In this document: positions 25,775 through 38,100 of the stretch, piece by piece | Layout of the letters: the number at the start of each line of letters is the position of its first letter | How positions within the stretch are numbered: position 1 is the stretch's first letter | DNA from: Streptomyces sp. DvalAA-43 | GTDB taxonomy: Bacteria; Actinomycetota; Actinomycetes; Streptomycetales; Streptomycetaceae | Reading direction: 5' to 3' | NCBI RefSeq assembly: GCF_900091725.1 | Contig: NZ_FMBW01000054.1 | Span: 186,001 to 250,000, forward strand | DNA length: 64,000 nucleotides | Notes under the pieces: generated by a model | What the model was told of the DNA's origin: nothing | Seen by the model: the letters and a program-made list of their open reading frames with translations, nothing else | The model's database searches: none | Program-made: the position numbers and the translations under genes

Positions 25775-26108
25775 CGGCAACGAACTGAAGGCGGGCGACG
25801 CCACCTGGAAGGGGTTCGCCGACTACGAGAACCTCGGCGCGGCCCTGGCCAAGGCGCATGCCAACGTCAACACCATCAACGACCTCAACACCCGGGGCGG
25901 CGGCAACGGCGAGGACGACTCGTCGAAGCAGTACCTGGAGCAGATCAAGACGGGCATGCCGCCGCTCACCGACACCCTGAAGATGCTGGACATCCTGGTC
26001 ACCCAGCTGGGTCAGACCGGGCAGGACGTGAAGAAGCTCTTCGGCGACGCCGAGGAGCAGGCCGCCGTGCTGGCCAAGGACTGGAAGGCGGCTGGAGGGG
26101 ACCAGTGA
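25767..26108 (+). CDS. Small helical protein upstream of the giant T7SS gene (113 aa)
   Basis: The start ATG at 25767 lies inside the end of the YbaB-like gene (8-base overlap) after GGAGCG. The protein starts MADGNELKAGDATWKGFADY, with a TWKG turn reminiscent of WxG. It continues with a Gly/Asn linker (NTRGGGNGEDDSS) and two amphipathic helices (LTDTLKMLDILVTQLGQTGQ and DAEEQAAVLAKDWKAAG). It resembles the small helical partners that pair with LXG or CpnT-type toxin N-termini before secretion. The giant gene begins 25 bases after its stop. The partner role is inferred from position. Confidence 0.6.
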   Translation: MADGNELKAGDATWKGFADYENLGAALAKAHANVNTINDLNTRGGGNGEDDSSKQYLEQIKTGMPPLTDTLKMLDILVTQLGQTGQDVKKLFGDAEEQAAVLAKDWKAAGGDQ

Positions 26109-26133
26109 CGCGCACCACCACTCGGCGGCGCCC

Positions 26134-29100
26134 GTGTTGACCCCGTCCCCCGAGGCGCAGACGCTGCTTCTGGTCTTCTCGGGCGAGAAGTGGCCGTCCA
26201 TCAACGAGGACCTGCTGCGGGAGGTCGCCGACTACTACGACGCACTGGTCGGCAACTTCGACGATCTGCAGACCTATCTCGTCGGCGCCGAGAGCTACAT
26301 CAAGGCGAACTTCTCCGGCAAGGCGGCCGACCAGTTCGCCCAGTACGCCGAGTACCTGTCGGGCGGCGGCAACACATCGATCCTGAACGGCTGTGCCGAT
26401 CAGGCCCAGAACCTCGCCAAGATCGCCCGGGACACCGCCAACCAGGCGGAGTACGCGAAGTGGATGATCCTCGCCCAGGTCATCGAGCTGATGATCGAGA
26501 TGGCCTTCGAGGCCGCGGTGAGCTGGATCCCCGGCCTGAACGCGGTTGCCCATGCCATGACCGTGATCGCGGAGATGGCGCTCAGGATGATCGCCAAGGC
26601 TGTCATCAAGTCGCTGATCAGAAGCATCCTGATCCACACCGCCATCAGTGTCGCCATCGGCGCCGCGATGGACGTGGCCATTCAGCTGATCCAGAAGGGG
26701 CAGGGAAACCGCAAGGACTGGGACTGGGACGCGACCAAGAGCGCGCTCGGATTCGGCGCACTGCAGGGCGTGTTCGGCGGTGTCTTCAACCCGATCGGCG
26801 GCGCGCTCGGGAAGAAGCTAGGCAAGATCGTCGGCAGCGACGGGGCGAAGTGGCTGGGCGAGCAGATCGGCCACCACCTCGACACGCTGGCAGGCAAGAC
26901 GGGCGCGAACAAGGGCCTGGCGCACACACTCGGCAACATCCTCGGCGGGGTCGACGGGGAGCTGGTGAAGAACCTCGACAAGGGCACCGGGAAGCTGGTC
27001 TCGGACAGCTTCGTCGACAAGGTCGGGAACGCCTTCGCCAAGTACGGGTTCAACGGGCTGGAGGGGGACGCGGCGCGCAACGTCGGCAAGACCTGGGCGA
27101 ACTCCCTCAACAAGCACTGGTCGACGGACTCGGCTGTGCACCAGGTCTCCGAGAACATCGCCAAGGACCTGGCGAAGAACATCGGTGGTCAGGTCGACGA
27201 GGCGGCCCTCAAGACGTTGTCGCACACCATCACCGGGGACGTGGCGAAATCCGTCAGCTCGAAGGCGATGTCCGAGACGCTGAGCAAGATGCAGAAGTTC
27301 GGCTTCGCGGCGGGCCTGTACGGCACATCGGCGGTGATCGAGGCGGGGGCCCAGAACCTGGCCGAGGGTACGTACAACCTGATGACGCAGGGTACGTTCA
27401 CCACGAGCTGGGAGACGTTCGTCTCGGGCGTCGCGCCGAACGCGTTCAGCCACGCGATGCGGCACACGGTCGTGCATCCGTTTCTTGCCCATTCCAACTC
27501 GCCGATCGCCAACTTCCTCAAGGGCCTCAACTCGAAACTCGACACCCTGGACACCCTTCCGGGCGAGTACGGACCGAAGGTCACGTCGAACGACGCTTCG
27601 GTGCCCGTCGGGCTGGGCGCGGCGGACCGCGCGACCACGGAGACCAACACCGGGCCGGATCCGGAGACGAACACGGATCCGGAGTCGAACACGGGAGAGG
27701 AGTCGACTGCGTCCACCACGTCCACGGTGTCATCGACGTCCACGAACTCCCTGGAGGCGACAGTGCCTCCGGCACCTTCGCCCGTCGTGACGCAGACGCA
27801 GACGGTGACCCAGGAAGTGACTCTGGCGGTCACGCAGACGCTGTCCCCGGCCCAGACACCGGCGCAGACGGTCAAGCAGGCGACGCCGCAGACACAGACG
27901 CAGACGGTGTCGAATCCCACACCTTCCGTGTCCGTGTCCGGGAACGGGTCGAAGGCGCCCGTGCCGACGCCTCTCGTCCCAAGGCCCACGCAATCGAACG
28001 TCTCCTCTTCCGCCTTCAGTAACGAGACACCCAACTACAGCGCCCCGAAGCCCACACCGACGGCTTCTCAGAGCCTCGGTACACCCGTGGACGGGCTCGT
28101 CGTCGTCGAGACGGTCGAGACGGCAGCCCCGCTGACACCGACTCCGATGCCGACGTCCACGTCGGAGTCCGTGCCGGAGGTGATCCCCGACTCCGTCGGG
28201 CAGACCGATCTCAGTAGCGAATCGATCCAGGTCACCGACGACGACCAGGTCCTCCACAACGACGACCACAACCACGACGACAACCAGGCTGTCACTCGCG
28301 ACGACGACCACAACCACGACGACAACCAGGCTGTCACTCGCGACGACGACCACAACGTCAGTAACGACGACAACCACAACGCCAGTAGCGACCTCAGCTC
28401 TCCCACCGACCCCACGCCGACCACACCCCCCGCTCTCGCCCTCACCAACTCCGACGGCACGACGAAGCCCATCCACATCCCCGGCTTCCTCAACGACGTC
28501 TCCACATACCTGGACGCGGACGAACAGGTCCCCTTCCACGGCGCGGTGGGCGGGCACCTCGCCGTCCAACTGGACCACAGCAGCAAGGACCCCGCACAGC
28601 TCGCCGGAGAACTGGCGAACAAGGCCGGCGTCACCCTGAACGCCCCGGACGCACTGGCACTCGCCCTCGCGGACCAGCCGCACACCTTCCTCGGCGACGG
28701 CCGCCGTTTCACCGTCACCACCGCCGACGGCCGGAAGCGCGAACTGCGCGTCAAGGCGATTCCCGACCAGAACGAGTGGAAGGTCATTCCGGAGGACGAG
28801 AACGCCCCCACCGACCCCGTCAAGTTCGACACCGTCCAACGGTCCCAGCAGACCGAAGGCCCGTCCTACTCCGATTCGAGCACCGTCCAGGCCCCGGTCT
28901 CCGTCGCGATCGGGGCGAACGTGGTGGGCCGGATCACCGTCACACCCGGAATGACCACCAGCCGGGATTCCAACCTCAACACCCAGCTGCTGTCCCAGCG
29001 CGAGACCCGCAGCCACGGCCCGTCCGTCAAGCTGGGCACCCAGGTCAGGTACGAGCTGACCCTCCACGACATCCCCGTCACCGAGTCCGCTGATCCGCCG

Positions 29101-32100
29101 GGCACCGACACCGGCGCACACGTCATCACGCACACCGTGCCGAACGGCATGGTCGTCCGGATCCCCGAGGCGCACACCACCAGCGCCCGGCCAGACCCGC
29201 GCAAGGACCGGGTGCCGCTGAAGTTCACCGCGGTGTCCGGCGAACGGGCAAGCATCGAGCACACCGAGTCGTACTTCAACCTCGACGCGATGACGGACTG
29301 GGTGCTCCAGCACACCGACTCCCCGATCGGCAGCAGCAACTACCAGGCCGTCGTCGACCACTTCTCGGCCGAGCACTTCACCCAGATCGACGGCCGCGAC
29401 CCCGTGCCGCCGCTGCGTCTGCACAAGACAGACGGGTCGGTGTCCGGGACCGTCACCATCGGCCGACCGGTGCCCAAGCGCCACTGGGTGATCGACACCG
29501 GAACCGACTTCGAGCTGCGTGACACCGGACAGTTCACCCAGAAGAACGAGAGCAGTGTCCACCGCGACCACAACCTCGACGTCTCCCTGTTCGTGGGCGG
29601 CCAGGCGGACCCCACCGGCTTCTCGGAGGCATTCGCCGCGCCGCGCATCCAGGCGGGCCTGACATTCGGCTACGGTCATTCCTCCCGCAACACGGCCAAC
29701 CTCGGCGGCGCCGCCGGCGCCAAGCACGGCGAGCGTTCCCCGAAGGACGTCCGGACGGTGCTCGTGCTGCGCGAATCATTGGTCACGGTCCGGATGCCGG
29801 ACGGCACGCATCAGACGTTCACCGTCGGCAGCCTGGTCCGGATGCCGGTCGGCGAGGCCCAGCGGCTGGCCGGCTGGGACAACCAGGACGGACTGCGTGT
29901 CGGAGTCAACGCCCCCGAGAAGCCCGCCTACTGGAACGGTGACGACGGGAAGGTGACCATGCTCGGCCCCGGGCGGCCGGGCGAGATCCACATCGACACG
30001 CACTCCCGTATCCCGGAAGCGGCGGCCAACGACGTCCGCACCCCTGAGCAGAAGCTCGTCGACTCACTCCTCGACGACCTGAAGAAGGCCGATCCCGGCC
30101 TGCCCCTCGCGACCCGGGCCCAGGTGGCCGCCGCCGAACAGCACCGCAGCTGGTTCAAAAGACTCTTCCGTCGCGGCAGGGCCTTCGTCAACGCCGTGAA
30201 CAACACCCGCACCCTGATGGCCGCGCTCTCCAAGCAGGGACTGCGGGAAGGCATGCACCAGGCGGCCACCGCGGAGGGCATCCGGGTCAACCTCCTCGGC
30301 TCGACGTTCACCAGGGACCGTGGCTACACCCTGACCGTACGGGCCGACCTCCACGATCCTTCATACGTGGGCAGCGCGCGCCGCACCTCGACCGAGGCGA
30401 CCGGCGGCGGGGAGCGGTTCGACACCGGCCAGCAGATCACGCACACCTTCGGCGTGGGTCTGGAGGCTACCTTCGCCGCCCGGCAGAACGCGAAGGACGA
30501 GCTCGGCACACCGATCAACACCGGCACCGGTGGTGTCGGTGTGCGCGGCATGCTGCGAACCACCCGACAGGTCAAGTCCGGGGGGACCGCCACCCGCGAG
30601 GACCTGTTCGCACCCACACCGGGCACCGACTACTACGACTTCGCGGGCCGGCTGACCTTCGAGATCCAGCGCTCGGCGTTCCCGCAGCCCCTCATGCAGG
30701 CGCTCACCCTGGGCGGGATGCGCGCCCTGGCCCGGTACGGCAGGGACTCGCACGTCCGCGCGGTGAAATGGCTGTACGAGCACGCGGGGCTGGGCGGGAT
30801 CGGCGAGACCGTGGACGGGAAGACGTCCGTACAGCTCACCTCGCATCCGCTCGCGTTCACCTTCGGCGTGCCCGACGGCCTGTCGAAGGCGAGCGGGATG
30901 TCGGACGCCGACCGGGGCAGGTTCACCGGAAGCCTGGAATCCAGCGCACTTCCGGACGGCGAGAGCCCGGAGCAGGACGCGATCACCTCCAAGGGGCTGG
31001 CAGCCGTCACCCTTTCGACCCGCCCCGACCGGACACTGCTCGACTCGGCGCTCGACCTCGCCGGGAAGACCTCCGGGGGCGCGTGGCGGCTGACCGACGC
31101 CGGGGCCCTGATGTCCGAGCGGATCCGGCGGATCTTCGGGCAGCACTCCCTCACCGCACTCTCCGACCAGGTGTTCTCGCCGGGCGGCCATATAATCGGA
31201 AATCTGCATGACAAGGGAACCCTGTTCGGCGGGGACGAGTCCCTCTCGCTCACCGGGACCCGCCACAACCTGAAGGCGGTGGGCACGCCGTTCACGGCGT
31301 CGCCCGAGATGAACACCGCACTGGAGCAGGCGTTCGGCTACACGCGCGGCCGCTCGTGGGGCGGCACCCTCGGCACCACCGGCATGTTCGCCGGGCTGGA
31401 GGCGGTCGGCGGCGCACATTTCACCGGTCAGGGCGGAACGTCCCACACCTGGCTGCAGAAGTTCTGGTCCCGGAGCAACGCGTCCTCCACCACATCGACG
31501 CGCGACCTCAACCAGGTGCTGGGCAACGACCGCTGGGTCCTGGCCGTCGCCGACACCGACTTCCGGATCGGCGCCCGGCACAAGCCGCTGGGCTTCTTCG
31601 GCCGCCCCTTCGGGAGCTCCCGTTCCGACTCGACACAGGTGATCCGCAAGCCGGGCGGCTGGGTCGGGCTGCTCCGGGAACGGGACGCGATGAAGGCCGG
31701 GCTGATCGACGACGGCCTGGGCCCGGTACCGGAGGGCGCCCTGCCCGATGTGAAGTGGCACAGCCGGGGAGACCTCGACGTGGCGAGCCGCGGCGCCTTC
31801 GCCCACAACGCCCCGCAGGACGCCGCCGGGCTGAAGAAGCTCGGGGAGTCCCTGGAGAAGGCGGGTATCGCCGAACAGACCCGGCACACCATCAACGCCA
31901 TGGTGTCCGCCCGCTCGGCCCGGTCCGCCATCCAGACCGGGGGAACCCTCACGTCCCGAGGCCGCACCTCCGCGCTCGCACACGTCCGGAAGCTGAACAT
32001 CCTGGGCAAGGACGTGGCGATCACCGTCCGCCACGAGCGCGTCGGCACGCCCAAGGTCGTCGACACCCTCTTCGGCGACCACGAGCTGGGGGCGAGCCGC

Positions 32101-35100
32101 GGCATCTCCCAGGAGACGTCCTTCGCCTCGTCGAACTCCCACGCGCACGGCGTCAACGGCGGCGAGACGGTGCGCGGTCCGGGCGGCTCCGGCGGTCTCA
32201 CCGCCTCCGCCGGAGGCGGCTTCAACGACTCCGTCACCGCGGCCGATTCCGTCTCGGGAGTGGTCACCCAGGTCACCACCCTCCCCGGACCGAAGGCGGT
32301 GGTGGAGACCGAGTGGAAGACCACGGTCACCGTCACCTACTCCGACGGCAGCAACGCCATCGAACCGGCGACCTGGAACGCCACCGTCACCACGTCGGAG
32401 TCGTACCTGATGCTGGAGCCGGAGGGGGACGGCGACGTACCGCAGACGACACCCACGAGCCTGCGGCCGAAGGCCGCGATGACGATCGAAGCCCCGAAGA
32501 GCGGCCAGAGCCCCGCCGACCTGCTGACGGAGACCGCGAACCTGAACAAGGCGGCGGCCCGCAAGGGCGACGGTGGCCTGCACATCCACGAGGTCATCGG
32601 CGCGGACCAGGTGCAGGACCTCGGCAAGCTGCTCGTGTCCCGGGCCCACCGCAACGATCGCAGCCGCACCTTGCAGCACACGTACGAGGACGGCCGGATC
32701 GCGGAGGCGGTGAACCACGCCACGCGCGAGAGCGACCTGGTGAAGTCCGGCGGCGCCGGGGCCGACGCCCTCGAAACCGCCCTCAACGACATCGCCCTCA
32801 CCTCCGCCCTCTCCTCGGGCCACGCCCAGTCCGGCCGGCACGCCGTCACCCTCACCGACAACAGCGTGATCGGCGGGGTCGACACCACACTCGTCCTGGC
32901 CACACACCTCGACTTCTCGAAGGCCCGGCGCATCGCCGTCAGCAGCCAGGTGAAGTTCGACGACCTGACCGGGACCGGAGCCGGAACCGAGATGTCCGAC
33001 GGGACCGGCATCAGCTCGGTCGGAGGACCCGGCGTCTCCGGAGTCGTGGCCGGCGCGGGCAAGCTGACCGCCGCACCCGGTGTCCCCGTCGCCGGCATCG
33101 GCACCGTCGCCGGTGATACCCATCGGATCGGGCAGGCCGAACAGACCCGGCTCAATCTCAAGCCACCCGCCGGACACGGCCACCTGTACGCCGTCCCCGC
33201 CACCTTCCACCTGGCGGCAGGTTCGCAGCGCCACATCAAGGACAGCACCGTGGGCCGCCTGTTCACGTCCCGGACCGCCCTGCAGTCCGGGAAGACCGAG
33301 GCCACGGTCCTCGTCTGGCTGAGCGACGAGCGGGTGCGGGAACTGGAGCTGGAACTGCTCAGCACCGAGCAGGCCGAGGCGGCCAAGGCGGTGACCAAGG
33401 CCGAGAAGGCATGGGAGGACAACTACAAGGAGTACTGGGAGCAGCGCCGACAGGTGAAGGCGCTGGGGACGAGGGCCGACGCCGCCCAGGACGAGTACGT
33501 CCGGATCCGCCGGCAGGCCGACCCGCTGTACGACCCGAACGCACCGGACGCGACCTCCGAATCCCATGAGGAGGGCAACGCCGACGAAGACGTGACCAAG
33601 GCCAAGAAGGCCTGGGACGACAGCGCGAAGGAGTTCCGGGAGCGCCAACAGAAGTTGGAGGACCTGGCGAAGAAGGTGAACGCCGCAGGCGAGGAGTACG
33701 CCCGGATCCGTCTATCCACCGACCCGATGTTCCGCGGCGACCCGAACGCACCGACCACGGCCCCCACGTTCAACGAGGAGGTCCGCCACGACCACGGCAA
33801 GGCGAAGCCGGAGGACGAGTTCACGGAGACCGTGGGCGACGACGACAACCCGACCGCGATCACGATCGACGGCACGACCCATCCACTGATGGACGTCGAG
33901 AACGTCGGCCACGGCTTCTTCAACGCCCTGGCGGAGGGGCTCAAGCAGAACGACCACCACGCCGGGCCGCAGGCGAACGGCCCGGCACTCCACCGCGAGC
34001 TGGCCGACCGGCTGCGCCCGCACGTGGCTGCGACGTCCCACATCTCCGAGACGCCCAGCACGTCTACGCCTCCGCCGTACTTCACGGAGCTGGCCACGTT
34101 GGTGCCGCCCGACCTGACGGACGCGTTCACCGCGGACGACGTCCGCGAGGCGGGACTGGCCGACCTCGTCGACAACCCGGAGTCCGAGGCAGGGAAGGAA
34201 TTCCACGACCGCGGCGCCATTCCGCCGATGAAGGAGGCGCTGACGGAGCAGCAGCGACTCGCACTCGCCTCGATCTCCGCCGGCCGGGACGGCGGGCGCG
34301 AGACCCTGACCGACCACGGCACGGCCGACCTCTATCCGGCGCTGGCGGCGGCGTTGTGGGGGGTGCCGGTGACGGTGGCGCACAACGGGAAGCTGCACAC
34401 CTTCCTGCCTGAGGGCGGCAAGGCGGAGCCGGGAGCCTGGAAGCAGGGAGTCCTGCTGCACCTGAAGGACGGGACGTACCGGTACGTCGACCGCAGAACG
34501 GTGCCGGCGACGGAGCCGGAGACACCGACACAGCCGGAGCCCGTGACACAGACGCCCGAGCCGACTTCGGTGGAGACGGTGGTGGAGACACCGGATCCGG
34601 AGACCGTGACAGAGACGCCGGGCCCCGTCCCGACGGACACCCCACCGTCCCCGTCCATGTCCCAGACTTCCGCGGTGATGGACGAAGAAGGACCCGGCAA
34701 CCCGACCGGTGACCGCACCGTCTCCCAGGACATCTTCGAGGTGCTCAACGCGACCTTCCAGGTCGACGAGCCGCTCGCCGAGCTGGGCAAGCAGTTCAAC
34801 GTGCCCGTGATGGGGCTCGTCGCGTTCGATCAGCACCTGGCGGATCTGCACGTCGACCGCAGCCACTGGGACGCCCTGGACGGCCATCTCGGCCGCCACG
34901 GCTCCACCCTCGCCGAACTGGCCGGCGGCGGCGACCCCGACCGCATCCGCGCGGCCGTCGTGGACTGGCTCGCCGAACCCGTCCACGAACCCTCGGGCGC
35001 GGTCCGCGATGCCGCGGCCCGCTACGGGACGTCACCGGATCACGTGGAACGGCTCCTGCGCCGACACGGCCTGCACGACGCCGAAGGGCTCGTGGACGAG

Positions 35101-38100
35101 ATCGGCGACAACCTGCCGCAGACGTCCCTCGCCGACTGGTTCGACACCCACCCCGAGGCCGTCGCCCGGCTCCGGGACCGACAGGACGCCGCGCGATTCG
35201 CAGCCGCCGTGCACGACCTCGGCCTTGCCGTCGGAAACGAGCACGGGACCGTCCCCGGACCGGCCACCGGCGTGCACCTCACCGACTTCCGGACCTGGCA
35301 CACCGGCCCCGGACACCTCGGCCACACCACCGACGAGCAGCTGCGCGAGGCGGTCGCCCGCTGGTACCTCGAATCCCACCGCCAACTCGGCATACTCCCC
35401 GCGGGCATCGATGTCCGCGCGCTCGCCCGGCTCGCCCGTACCGCCGACTCGGCGGGCGGGACCGCCCCCGCCGAGTTCCACGACGCCGTCACCGAACTCC
35501 TCGCCGCCGACAGCCTCCCGCAGGCCGTCGATCTCGCGACCGCCCTGGGGCACGGCGCAGGTCTCGGCGACGTCCGCGCCCTGACCCGGGGCCTGGGAGT
35601 CGACGCCGCCGTCCTGCGCCCCTTCGGCGGGCTCCTCGGACACCACCTCGCCCGGCACGCCGCAGCCCCCGACGCGATCGACGCGGCCGTGGCCTCCTTC
35701 CGCGTCGACCTGGCGCACCACGGCTTCAGCACGGCCGACCTTCCGTCGCTGGCCGCGCAGGGGGCCACGGACCGGACCGTCGACCCCATCGGCACCGAAC
35801 AGCTGGACGCCTTCGCCCACTATCTCGTCAACCAGCAGACGCTCGGCAGCACACCGCACTCGGCGGTCCGCGCATGGCGGAACCTGCCTGCCGCGGCGGC
35901 CGCCGCCCACGTCGAGACCTGGCGCGCCAACGACACCGCCGACGCCCATGACGAGAACCTCGTCCTCGGCACCGTCGACATCACGCCCCCGACCTGGGAC
36001 CAGTACGGCCGCCTCTTCCACCTCGGACCGATCGCGAGCCGTGCCTTCCGGGCGCGCCGCGTGCTGCTCCCCGACGGCTCCGTCCGTGCCGAGATCACCC
36101 TCCCCATCAAGCTGATTCACCGGCCCGGCGAGGAACACGTCGCCGAAGCCGCCCGGCGGGTCGCCCGGAGTTCCGTCGACACCTACCTCAACGCCCCCCG
36201 CTACCGGCTCCCCAACGGCGATCTGCTGCATGTCACGGTGGAGTTCACCGATGCCGACGTCCCCGTCGAGCGCTACCCGGACGGCTACTTCAAGAGCCCC
36301 AGCAACGGCGTGCACCTCGTCGATGTCAGCCTCGAACCCGGTGGCCGCATGGAAGCGCGCCAGTGGAAGCTGCCCGGCGACAGCCCCGCGGTCTTCGCCC
36401 ATGAGCTGACCCATCTGCTCGGACCGTGGGACTACTACCGCGAGCACTCGAACACCCTGCGCCCCGTCTACATCGACCGGGCCCTCATGGGCGGCCCGGT
36501 CATCGGTGACCACTACGGGCAGCCCGCCATCAGCCCGCTGAGCATGAACATCGGCCGACTGCACAACCAGCGGCTGATGCCCCGCGACCTGAGCCTGATC
36601 GGCTCGGCGATCGAGACCGCGTGGAAGACGGCCGGGCTCAACCCCGGCCCGCGCAACGACATGCCGTCCCTCCTTCCGCTCGACGTCGCCGAACGCGTGC
36701 TGCGCGGCAACCCGGCCACCGGAGCGGCCGGCCGCCTGGCCCCCATCGGCACCAGCGGACGCCTCCGCCCCACGCCGCACGGCGACATCAACCCCAACGG
36801 CACCTACCTCGCGTCCGGGGGCGGCCGGGAGAACCGGCCCGTCATGATGTTCCCCGAGCACTGGTCGCTGGAGGAGGCGGCCGCCGCGGTCGAACACGTA
36901 CACCGCGAGCAGATGCGGCGCCAACGCATCGGTCCGGACGGTGAGTTCGAGGGGGTTCACCACGGGGTGCGGATCCGTGGCCACGCCCTGGCCGACGGCA
37001 CCATCACCGACTTCGAGCCGTCGTCCCGGCAGGACGACCTCGCTCCGGCCCTGTTCGCCGACCCGGTCGACGAGCCGCACCCGACGCCCTTCACCAAGGG
37101 CGGAGCCCCACTGGCCACGCACCGGCTGTGGGACTTCCTCACACTCGGCGACCGGTCCCGCGGCATCGGCGGGCACCTGCGCATCGGTGGGCAGAACGAC
37201 GAGAACGCCACGAACCCGTCAGCCGTGAAGTACCGACCGTTCGGCGGGACAACAGCCGCCAACCACACCATGCGCGCCGGCGCCTACGCCCTCGAACTGC
37301 AGTCCTGGCTGAACCAGCGCATGTGCGCCGTCCTGACCTCCCCGGGTCCGGCCGTCGCCGTCTCCGACGGTGTCACGAACCTCAACACCCTCTTCCCCGA
37401 CCACTGGGGCAACTGGGCCATGGACGACGTCATCCGCTCCGGTCACCAGAACGCCCTCGATTCCGGGGCCTTCACGCTGCTGCCCTCGGGCGGACACCTG
37501 TGGCACGCCGTGATCCAGGGCGTCCCGATGCACGGCCAGGTACTCGACGGCGAGCACCAGTGGGTGCGGCCGTCCTGGCACCAGCCCGGACACGGAGCAC
37601 CGGGAGCCCACGAGCTGCTGGCCGAGGCACGCGACATCGATTTCCACACCGCCGACGGCGCCCACTACCGGATGCACCGGATGCTCTTCCGCGGCGGCGA
37701 ACAGACCACCGTACTCGTCCGCGTGCTGCACCTGCCGAACCACCGGAGCCCGGCACCCCTGCTCGAAACAGTGCAGAACACCACGCTGTTCGTCGGCGAC
37801 TCCGAGGGCCTCGGCCAGACGTACCTGCGCTTCGCGGTCGAGTACGACGGCCCGGACAACGGGCCCGACGCCGCGCTGATCGACCAGGCGGCGTCCGGCG
37901 GCGGCGCGGACGACCTGCCCACGCTGCTCACCCCCGGAATCGGCGCACTGCGCCTCTCCGCCCCGCGGATACTCGACCCGGGGACGTGGCAGCCGCCCGA
38001 GGGTACGAACGACACACCCGCCTGGCGTGCCATGACCTCCGCGGCACTCGAACTCCACGGACCCGGCGCACTGACATATGAATCCGGTGTCGACGCCCTC

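Noticed and set aside
28258..28360. Direct repeats considered as a CRISPR array
   Set aside because: The units are contiguous with no spacers and are in frame within a coding sequence.
30361..33648. 1,095-codon minus-strand frame inside the giant gene
   Set aside because: Shadow frame with Gly/Val/Arg-rich low-information sequence. The plus frame is continuous through it.
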